Of a stretch of DNA of 38,250 nucleotides, positions 8,623-15,257 are shown in pieces. The notes beneath the pieces are model-generated. The model was given only the letters and a program-made list of their open reading frames with translations, was not told the origin of the DNA and made no database searches. Origin of the DNA: Alphaproteobacteria bacterium (GTDB lineage: Bacteria > Pseudomonadota > Alphaproteobacteria > Bin95); NCBI GenBank assembly GCA_022827685.1, contig JAJEIH010000063.1, positions 1 to 38,250 on the forward strand, given 5' to 3'. Both the position numbers and the translations under genes were made by a program. Numbering within the stretch: the first letter of the stretch is position 1; each line of letters begins with the position of its first letter.

Positions 8623-9353
8623 CGGTGGTGCTGGTGACGGGCGCGGCGCGGCGAATCGGCCGCCATCTGGCGCTCGGCTTCGGGCGGGCGGGCTGTTCCA
8701 TCGGCATCCACTACAACGGCTCGCGGCGGGACGCGGAGACGCTTGCGGCGCGGGTCGAGCGGACGGCCCTGCTTCCGGCGGACCTTTCCGAATGGAGTGC
8801 CGCGGAGGCCCTGATCTCCGGTTGCGAGGCCGCGCTCGGGCCGGTGGACGTGCTCATCAACTGCGCATCCACCTTCGAGTATGACGACATGGAAACGCTG
8901 GAGGCCGGGACCTGGGGGCGCAATATCGCCGTCAATCTGGCGGCCCCGGTCAATCTCATCCGGGCCATTGCCGCGCGCGGCCGTCCGGCCGTGGCCGTCA
9001 ATTTCCTCGATTTCAAGGTCTGGCGGCCAAGCGCCTCCTTCCTGTCCTACACGCTTGCGAAGACCGCGCTCCAGAACGCCACGACAATGCTGGCGCAGGC
9101 GCTGGCGCCGACCGTGCGCGTCAATGCGGTGGCGCCCGGCGTGGTGCTGCCGAGCGGCGGGCAGAGCGCCGACGAATACCGGGCCGTCGTCCGCTCCACC
9201 CTGCTTGAGCGCGAGATTGCTCTGGACGACCTGTTCCGGGCCGTGCGCTACCTGGTCGAGACCGAAAGCGTGACCGGGGAAACGCTCTATGTTGACGCTG
9301 GATTCCGCTTTCAGGACTATGAGGACGTCGAGACGGCGATGATCGAGGAATGA
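8619..9353 (+). CDS. SDR-family oxidoreductase, pteridine reductase / FolM-like
   Basis: A 244-residue short-chain dehydrogenase with the N-terminal NADP motif TGAARRIG at 7-14; the paired arginines are typical of NADPH-using pteridine reductases and FolM. The usual catalytic serine is replaced by D131, followed by Y144 and K148. That Asp-Tyr-Lys triad with spacings of 13 and 4 is the arrangement in trypanosomatid PTR1 (D181, Y194, K198). The next gene is a FolB-type protein, so reduction of dihydropterin or dihydromonapterin to the tetrahydro form is the best inference. The gene overlaps its neighbours on both sides by ATGA, which fixes the start. Confidence 0.85.
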   Translation: MTVVLVTGAARRIGRHLALGFGRAGCSIGIHYNGSRRDAETLAARVERTALLPADLSEWSAAEALISGCEAALGPVDVLINCASTFEYDDMETLEAGTWGRNIAVNLAAPVNLIRAIAARGRPAVAVNFLDFKVWRPSASFLSYTLAKTALQNATTMLAQALAPTVRVNAVAPGVVLPSGGQSADEYRAVVRSTLLEREIALDDLFRAVRYLVETESVTGETLYVDAGFRFQDYEDVETAMIEE

Positions 9354-9715
9354 CGCGGACCTGGCAGCGTGTGGCCCTCGAAGGCATCGCTGTCGAGGCC
9401 AGGGTGGGTATTGCAGACTGGGAACGCCACCCCGACAGGCGCCAGCGCCTGCTCGTCGATGTCGAGATGACGCGGCCCGAATGGGACGCGGCCCGGAGTA
9501 TCGAGGACTGCATCGACTACGACCGTGTCTATCGGCATGTGACCTCCGAGTGGCCCGACCGCCCCCATACCGATCTGCTGGAGACGCTGGTGGACGAGCT
9601 TCTGGAGCTTTGCCTGCAGGACCCGAAGGTCGCCTGGTGCCGCGTCTGCGTGCGCAAGCCCGACGTCTATAACGGGCGGGCCGTGCCGCTTGTCGAGGCT
9701 GCGCGCGCGCGATGA
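9350..9715 (+). CDS. folB: Dihydroneopterin aldolase / epimerase family protein (FolB/FolX)
   Basis: The 121-residue protein has the tunnelling-fold signature of FolB and FolX: E25 after a GIADWE segment (family GVxxEE), the IDYDRVYRHV block with Y57, an LLETL helix with E78, and the C-terminal VRKP with K103, the residue position of the catalytic lysine in FolB. The aldolase releases glycolaldehyde from dihydroneopterin in folate synthesis; FolX instead epimerises the triphosphate to the monapterin form. The neighbouring FolM-like reductase makes the FolX/FolM (tetrahydromonapterin) reading possible. Sequence alone does not separate them. The start overlaps the SDR stop and the stop overlaps the ligase start, both ATGA. 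Confidence 0.85.
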   Translation: MTRTWQRVALEGIAVEARVGIADWERHPDRRQRLLVDVEMTRPEWDAARSIEDCIDYDRVYRHVTSEWPDRPHTDLLETLVDELLELCLQDPKVAWCRVCVRKPDVYNGRAVPLVEAARAR

Positions 9716-11274
9716 TTTCCGAAACGGTCCGGACCGCTCGTACGCTGCCTGCCCTGCTGAACGCTCTCGCCGATAGCGCGCCCGGGCACGAGTTCCTGGT
9801 CTATCGCGACGAGCGCTGGACCTATGGCGCCTTCCGCGAAGAGGTCGCTCGGATCGCCGCCGGGCTCCATGCGCGCGGCATCCGCCGGGGCGACAATGTC
9901 GGCGTGCTGATGGGCAATTGCGCGGAGTGGCTCGCGGTCATGTTCGCGGCGCTTTCGCTCGGCGCGCGGGTCGTGGCCGTCAATACCTGGTTCCGCACCC
10001 ACGAGCTTCGCCATGTCTTCGCCAGGGCGGACATCGGGCTTCTGGTCGCCTCCGACGGCTATCTCCGCCAGGACTATCTCGCCCTGCTCCGCGAGGCCGG
10101 CGCGTTCGGAAAGGTGGAAACCGTCGTCATTCTGGGCGACACGCCGCCCGACGCCCTGCCCTATGCCGCGCTGCGCCGCGCGCCCGGCGCCTTCCCCGGC
10201 CCGGAGCCGGACGATGTCGCGCAAATCCTCTTCACCTCCGGCACCACCGCCATGCCGAAGGGCGCGCAGCTCACCCATCGCGGCATCATCGAGAACATGC
10301 GCGCCATCGGCGAGCGGATGCGGATGGGACCTCGGGACCGGGTGTGGCTTGCCATCAACCTCTTCTGGAGCTTCGCCGCCGCCAACGCCCTCGGGGCTGC
10401 GCTCACCCACGGGGCGACGATCGTCCTCCAGCACGCCTTCGAGCCCGGCGAGGCGATGGCGCTCATCGAACGGGAACGCTGCTCCGTCTTCTACGGCATG
10501 CCCAACATGGCCTATGCGATGTGGGAGCATCCCGACCGGCCGGGACGGGACCTTTCGTCCCTGCGGACAGGACTTTCCATCGGCACGCCCGGCGACATGG
10601 CGCTGATCGAACGGCTCGGGGTCAAGCGAATCCTTCAGGTTTACGGCCTGACGGAAGCCTATGGGAATTCAGCAGTTTGCGACTATGACGACCCGTTGGA
10701 GGTCCGGCATACGACTTGCGGACGGCCGCTGCCGGGACAGGAAATCCGTCTCGTCGATCCCGAAACCGGCCGCGACGGCGGGCAGGGCGAAATCTGGCTA
10801 CGCGGGCGGAACATGCCGGGTTATTACAACGATGCGGAACGCGATTCCGAGATCTTCACCGCGGACGGCTGGATGAGGACCGGAGACCTCGCCGCGTGGG
10901 ACGATGGCGGCCGCCTGCTCTTCCGCGGGCGTCTCAAGGAAATGCTGAAATCCGGCGGCATCAATATCGCGCCGCGCGAGATCGAGACATTCCTGCAGGA
11001 CCGGCCCGGCGTTGCGGAAGCCTATGTCATCGGCCTGCCGGACCCCGTGAAGGGCGAGGTGCCCGTGGCCGTCGTGGTCGCAGAACCGGGCGCGTCCCTC
11101 GATACGGATGTCCTGAGACGAGCCTGCCGGGCGGAACTCGCCGCCTACAAGACGCCGCAGCGTATCGAGATCGTCGAACGCGCGGCCCTGCCGGTCACGG
11201 CGACCGGCAAGGTCCGCAAGCTCGAACTCGCCGAGCGGCTGGCCCGGCAGCCGTCGTTGGGCCAGCCTGCATGA
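9712..11274 (+). CDS. Acyl-CoA synthetase (AMP-forming)
   Basis: The 520-residue protein is a class I adenylate-forming ligase. It carries the phosphate loop FTSGTTAMPKG (about 172-182), YGLTEAYGN (about 310-318), the hinge region WMRTGDLAAWDDGGRLLFRG (about 385-404), GRLKEMLKSGG, and the C-terminal TATGKVRK whose lysine (near 500) drives the adenylation half-reaction. It activates a carboxylic acid with ATP and couples it to CoA. The substrate could be a fatty, aromatic or other carboxylate. The start ATG overlaps the folB stop. It ends the four-gene operon and converges, with a 10-nt gap, on the dehalogenase gene. Confidence 0.92.
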   Translation: MISETVRTARTLPALLNALADSAPGHEFLVYRDERWTYGAFREEVARIAAGLHARGIRRGDNVGVLMGNCAEWLAVMFAALSLGARVVAVNTWFRTHELRHVFARADIGLLVASDGYLRQDYLALLREAGAFGKVETVVILGDTPPDALPYAALRRAPGAFPGPEPDDVAQILFTSGTTAMPKGAQLTHRGIIENMRAIGERMRMGPRDRVWLAINLFWSFAAANALGAALTHGATIVLQHAFEPGEAMALIERERCSVFYGMPNMAYAMWEHPDRPGRDLSSLRTGLSIGTPGDMALIERLGVKRILQVYGLTEAYGNSAVCDYDDPLEVRHTTCGRPLPGQEIRLVDPETGRDGGQGEIWLRGRNMPGYYNDAERDSEIFTADGWMRTGDLAAWDDGGRLLFRGRLKEMLKSGGINIAPREIETFLQDRPGVAEAYVIGLPDPVKGEVPVAVVVAEPGASLDTDVLRRACRAELAAYKTPQRIEIVERAALPVTATGKVRKLELAERLARQPSLGQPA

Positions 11275-11284
11275 AGGCCGCAAA

Positions 11285-12163
11285 CTAGCGTGGCAGGCCG
11301 GCCAGCCAGTCGGAGAGCGCCTTGCCGATCTCGTCGGGCGAGTCTTCCTGGATGAAGTGGCTTCCCTTGACCTTGGCTACGGTCTGGTTCGGCCAACCCA
11401 GGCAGAACTCCCTTTGCGGACCGGTCAGGATGGCGCCGGGCTCGGCATCGATGAAGAGCTTGGCGACATCGGAAGCGGCCAGCCACTCGGAATAGGCGCG
11501 CACGATCTCTACGACATCCGCGGGCTCCCCGGAGATCGGGATTTCCCGCGGCCATGTCAGAGTCGGGCGGCGGTCCTCGCCCGGCGCCGCGAAAGGCCGC
11601 CGGTAAACCGTCATTTCCTCTTCGGTTATCTTCCGAAGGATGGAGCCGGGCAGCACGCGCTCGACGAACACGTTCTTCTCCAGCACCATCCCTTCGCCCG
11701 CCGGCGAGCGGAAGCCCTGGAACACGGCCTTTGCCGCCTCGGGCCATTCCTCCCAGGTAACGGGCCGGACGAGCGCCTCCATGTAGCAGAAGCCCCGTGT
11801 GCGGTCGCGATGCCGGTTGCCCCAGTCGAAGCCGAGCGCCGAACCCCAGTCGTGAATGACGAAAACGGCATTGCCGCCCAGGCCGACGGCGTCGAGGAAA
11901 CCGTCCAGATATTCCCGGTGTTCGACGAAGCGGTAGCTGCCGGGTCCGGGGTCGTCGAGCTTGTCGCTGTCGCCCATGCCGATCAGGTCCGGCGCGAGGC
12001 ATCGGGCCTGGCCCGCCACATGCGGCATGATGTTGCGCCAGAGATAGGAGGATGTCGGATTGCCGTGAAGGAAGACGACGGGGTCGCCCTCGCCCATCTC
12101 GACATAGGCCATGCGCTTGCCCTTCACCTCGACGAAGGACTTCGGCAATTCGGCGGCATTCAT
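11285..12163 (-). CDS. dhaA: Haloalkane dehalogenase, LinB/DhaA type
   Basis: This 292-residue alpha/beta hydrolase matches LinB along its whole length, as far as I can recall that sequence. The full catalytic set of haloalkane dehalogenase subfamily II is present: halide-stabilising N35 (HGNPTSS) and W106, nucleophile D105 ([11 protein letters not shown]), catalytic acid E129 (YMEA) and base H269 ([13 protein letters not shown]). Each lies exactly three positions before the LinB residues N38, D108, W109, E132 and H272. The enzyme hydrolyses a carbon-halogen bond to an alcohol and halide in the cytoplasm. It is the third gene of an operon, 6 nt after the enoyl-CoA hydratase-like gene. The natural substrate is unknown. 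Confidence 0.93.
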   Translation of the reverse strand: MNAAELPKSFVEVKGKRMAYVEMGEGDPVVFLHGNPTSSYLWRNIMPHVAGQARCLAPDLIGMGDSDKLDDPGPGSYRFVEHREYLDGFLDAVGLGGNAVFVIHDWGSALGFDWGNRHRDRTRGFCYMEALVRPVTWEEWPEAAKAVFQGFRSPAGEGMVLEKNVFVERVLPGSILRKITEEEMTVYRRPFAAPGEDRRPTLTWPREIPISGEPADVVEIVRAYSEWLAASDVAKLFIDAEPGAILTGPQREFCLGWPNQTVAKVKGSHFIQEDSPDEIGKALSDWLAGLPR

Positions 12164-12169
12164 CGGCGG

Positions 12170-12958
12170 CTATTCTCCGGTAAAGGTCGGTTTGCGCTTC
12201 TCGGCGAAGGCGCCCACGCCCTCGCGTCCGTCGGCGCTGGCGGCGCGGGCCGCGATGGCGCGGGACTCAAGCTCCATCTGCGTTTCGAGACCATTCTGGA
12301 AGCTCTCGATCATCAGACGCTTGACCGCGCCATAGGCCCCTGTCGGGCCTTCGGCGAAGATGCGCGCCTGCTTCTCGGCCTCCGCCATCAACCGGGAGTC
12401 CGGAACGACGCGATCGACGATGCCGACTTCCATGGCCTCGGCGGCGTTCAGCATCCTGTTGGTCAGCGCCAGCTCCTTGGCGCGGCGAAACCCGACCAGC
12501 CGGGGCAGGAACCAGGTGGAACTGCCGTCGGGCGACAAACCGCCGGCGGTATAGGCCATGGTGAAGCGCGCGCTCTCCGCCGCGAAAACGACATCGCCCG
12601 TCAGCGCGAGCGACATTCCGCCGCCCGCCGCCATGCCGTTGACGGCAATCACCACCGGGGCATCCATCCGGTTCATCACGGCAATCGCGGTATGGAGGCT
12701 GGTCGTCATCTCCGCCAGCACGGAGGCAACCCCGTCGCCGGCCTGCAGGAAGAACTTGAGGTCGCCCCCGGCGCTGAACATCTTGCCTGCGCCGGTCAGC
12801 AACACGGCGCGCACCGCGCTGTTCTTGTCGCAGTCGATCATGACGCGGTGGAACGCCCGGACGAAGTCCAGGTCGAAGGCGTTGGCCGCGTCGGGGCGGT
12901 TCAGCGTCACATGCGCGAGGCCGTCCCGGACCTCGTAGAGGATCGTGTCTTCGGACAT
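12170..12958 (-). CDS. Enoyl-CoA hydratase/isomerase family protein (PaaG / 4-chlorobenzoyl-CoA dehalogenase-like)
   Basis: The 262-residue crotonase-fold protein has the two oxyanion-hole segments FSAGGDLKFF (61-70) and NGMAAGGGMSLAL (107-119). The usual catalytic glutamate region reads GLSPDGSSTWFLPRLVG, with D144 where PaaG-type isomerases and 4-chlorobenzoyl-CoA dehalogenase (nucleophile D145, GNDTATSYSLARIVG) also place an aspartate. It therefore acts on a CoA thioester, as a hydratase, isomerase or conceivably a dehalogenase. I chose ATG 12958, 7 nt after the oxidoreductase stop; the upstream ATG at 13021 overlaps that gene. It sits between a quinone oxidoreductase and a haloalkane dehalogenase. 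Confidence 0.85.
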   Translation of the reverse strand: MSEDTILYEVRDGLAHVTLNRPDAANAFDLDFVRAFHRVMIDCDKNSAVRAVLLTGAGKMFSAGGDLKFFLQAGDGVASVLAEMTTSLHTAIAVMNRMDAPVVIAVNGMAAGGGMSLALTGDVVFAAESARFTMAYTAGGLSPDGSSTWFLPRLVGFRRAKELALTNRMLNAAEAMEVGIVDRVVPDSRLMAEAEKQARIFAEGPTGAYGAVKRLMIESFQNGLETQMELESRAIAARAASADGREGVGAFAEKRKPTFTGE

Positions 12959-12965
12959 CGTGCGG

Positions 12966-13946
12966 CTACTCCACCAGCAGGACGGTCGAACCGGTGGTCC
13001 TGCGTCCTTCCAGATCCTCATGCGCCTTCACGGCGTCGGCGAGCGCGTAGGTCTGGTTGACTTCGATCCTGACTTTCCCGGATTTCACCATGGCGATCAG
13101 CGCTCCGGCGGACTCCTGCACATCCTCCAGCGTCGCGGCGTAATGCGCGAGCGACGGACGGGTGACGAAGAGGGAGCCCTTGGCCGCGAGAATGCCGGGC
13201 GAAAACGGCTCGGCAGGACCGGAGGCATTGCCGAACGAGACCATCATGCCCCGCGGCGCCAGGCAATCGAGCGACTCATCCCAGGTCGCCTTGCCGACAC
13301 TGTCATAGACCACCGGAACGCCGGCGCCGCCGGTCAACTCCCGCACCTGGCGGGCAATGCCACCCTTCGTGTAGTCGATCATGTGGTCGTAGCCGTAGTC
13401 TGCCGCGAGCGCGCATTTCTCCGGGCCGCCTGCCGTGCCGATCACGGTTGCGCCGAGCGCCTTGGCCCACTGGCCGGCAATCAGCCCGACGCCGCCGGCC
13501 GCCGCATGGATGAGGATGGTCTGCCCCGCCGAAACCCTGAAGGTGCGGCACAGCAGATATTCGACGGTCATGCCCTTGAGCATCATGGCCGCCGCCTGCC
13601 TGTCGTCGATCTCGTCCGGCATTTTCACCAGACGGTCGGCGGGCATGATGCGCGCTTCCGAGTAGGAGCCCGGCGGACCCATGGCATAGGCCACCCGGTC
13701 TCGCGGTTGGACATGCTCGACGCCTTCTCCCACGGCCTCGACGACGCCCGCCCCTTCGGTGCCGATGCCGCTGGGCATGGGCAGTTCGTAAAGTCCCGAC
13801 CGGTGGTAGGTGTCGATGTAATTCAGGCCGATGGCCGCGTGGCGGATCAGCGCCTGGCCGGGGCCTGGCTCGCCGACCGTCACCGTGCGCAATTCCATCG
13901 CCGACGGCGGTCCCGGCCTGTCGATCTGTATGGCTTTGACCTGCAT
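12966..13946 (-). CDS. NADPH:quinone oxidoreductase, QOR family
   Basis: The 326-residue protein is a zinc-independent medium-chain dehydrogenase/reductase. It has the N-terminal GroES-like domain with IGLNYIDTYHRSGLY (39-53, a hallmark of quinone oxidoreductases), the GTEGAGVVEAVGEGV segment, and the NADPH-binding AAAGGVG (about 149-155). No zinc-ligand cysteine cluster is present. It should reduce quinones or enones with NADPH in the cytoplasm. It is the first gene of a leftward operon with the crotonase-like and dehalogenase genes, and is divergent, 68 nt apart, from the UGA-containing gene. Confidence 0.92.
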   Translation of the reverse strand: MQVKAIQIDRPGPPSAMELRTVTVGEPGPGQALIRHAAIGLNYIDTYHRSGLYELPMPSGIGTEGAGVVEAVGEGVEHVQPRDRVAYAMGPPGSYSEARIMPADRLVKMPDEIDDRQAAAMMLKGMTVEYLLCRTFRVSAGQTILIHAAAGGVGLIAGQWAKALGATVIGTAGGPEKCALAADYGYDHMIDYTKGGIARQVRELTGGAGVPVVYDSVGKATWDESLDCLAPRGMMVSFGNASGPAEPFSPGILAAKGSLFVTRPSLAHYAATLEDVQESAGALIAMVKSGKVRIEVNQTYALADAVKAHEDLEGRRTTGSTVLLVE

Positions 13947-14014
13947 CCTGCCTCACTCTATGTAGCGTCGTCCCGTTGTTTCGCGCATCGCTGCGAATTC
14001 CGCAAGGAGCATCC

Positions 14015-15226
14015 ATGACCCGTTACGCCGACATGCCGGAAGGCGTGGCCAAGCATCTCGCCCGCCTGCCGCTTCCCGACATCGAGGGCGGCGCGTTCGT
14101 GCCCGGGCCGCCGCTCGCCGAACGCCGGGTCGCCCTGGTTTCCTCCGCGGGCCTCGGCAGGCGCGGAGACCGTCCGTTCGGCCCGGGGGCCGTCGATTAC
14201 CGGGTACTGCCGGCCGATGCGGACGCCAACGACATCGTGATGAGCCATATCTCGGTCAATTACGACCGGACCGGCTTCCAGCAGGACCTCAACATCGTCT
14301 ATCCGCTCGAGCGCCTGAAGGAGATGGCGGCCGCCGGCGAGATCGGCGGCGTCGCTGACCACCACTACTCGTTCATGGGCGCGAGCGACCCCGCGCCGAT
14401 GCAGCCTTTTGCAAAGGATGTGGCCGCGGCAATGCGGGCCGAAGGCGTCGATACGGCGCTGCTGGTGCCCGTCTGACCGAACTGCACGCGCGCCGTGTGC
14501 GCGCTGGCCCATTATCTCGAGCGCGAGGGTATCGCCACCGTCGCCATCGCCCTGGTTCACGAGCATGCCGAGGGGATCGGCAATCCCCGCACGCTGTCCG
14601 TGCCGTTCGAGCTCGGCCGGCCGCTGGGCGCACCGGACAACCCGGAGTTCCAACTCCGGGTGCTGCGCGCCGCCCTTGCGCTGCTGGACCGGCCTGACGG
14701 CCCGGTGCTGGAGGAGTTTCCCGACCCCGCGCCGGAGCCTGCGGATTACGAGGGCTGGGCCTGTCCCGTGTCCCTTCCCCGGCCCGAGGCCGCCCCGGAC
14801 GGCAAACACGAACGGTTCGTCGTCGATGAAGTCGCCCGCCTTCGGCCGTGGTGGGACCTTGCGAGGGAACGGCGCGGGAGGACCACGGTCGGCGCCAGCG
14901 GCTACGAAATCGAGGACGCCGCGAGGCTTGTCAGCCGCTATGCGGACGGCGCGGACCCGGACGACACGGACCCTGCGCGCAAGCTCTCCCGCTCGCTGAA
15001 GCTCGCCTGCGACGACCTGATGGCCTTCTACACCGAAGCCGCCACGGCGCAGCCCGGCGCGGTTGCCTCGCAGGACCTCTCGGACTGGTTCTGGGGTGAG
15101 ACGGCCGCCGGCAAGGCGTTGCTCGCGGTCCGTGAGCGCGCGGCGGGCGAGGACGACAGGGGCATGCAACTTCTCGGCAGCCTGCTCATCCTGCCCAGAA
15201 GCCAGGTCCACCGCGCCGGGGCCTAG
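14015..15226 (+). CDS. GrdB/PrdB-related selenoprotein, in-frame UGA read as selenocysteine
   Basis: One frame runs from ATG 14015 (ribosome-binding site AAGGAG at 14004-14009) to TAG 15224-15226, interrupted only by TGA at 14474-14476. Read as selenocysteine this gives 403 residues with U154-P-N-C157, a U-x-x-C redox motif directly after ALLVPV. The flanking pattern matches subunit B of glycine/sarcosine/betaine and D-proline reductases: HISVNYDRTGFQQDLN and YPLERLKEMAAAGEIGGVADHHYSF before the U, and TRAVCALAHYLEREGIATVAIAL then GIGNPRTLSVPFELG after it. Clostridial GrdB and PrdB are selenoproteins at this site. Residues from about 235 form a C-terminal extension I do not recognise. Redox or reductase chemistry is inferred; the substrate is unknown. 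The usual amino-acid reductase partners are absent here. A premature-stop pseudogene or base error is the alternative. Confidence 0.85.
14474..14503 (+). promoter_or_regulatory. Selenocysteine UGA codon with possible bacterial SECIS hairpin
   Basis: TGA at 14474-14476 is followed by two mutually exclusive short hairpins. One pairs CGCGC (14487-14491) with GCGCG (14499-14503), with loop GCCGTGT at 14492-14498. The other pairs GCACGC (14484-14489) with GTGTGC (14495-14500), with loop GCGCC. Bacterial SECIS elements lie just downstream of the UGA inside the coding region, with a guanine at the start of the apical loop, as in both forms here. SelB would bind the loop to deliver Sec-tRNA. GC-rich sequence forms hairpins easily, so the structure is supportive only. 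Confidence 0.5.
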
Positions 15227-15257
15227 AAATGGCCTGATTCTTGGGCCTATATGACGC

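Noticed and set aside
14495-15226. A separate gene starting at GTG 14495, with 14015-14476 as its own gene
   Set aside because: Both pieces are in the same frame, separated only by one TGA, and together match one GrdB-like protein; the GTG has no ribosome-binding site of its own.
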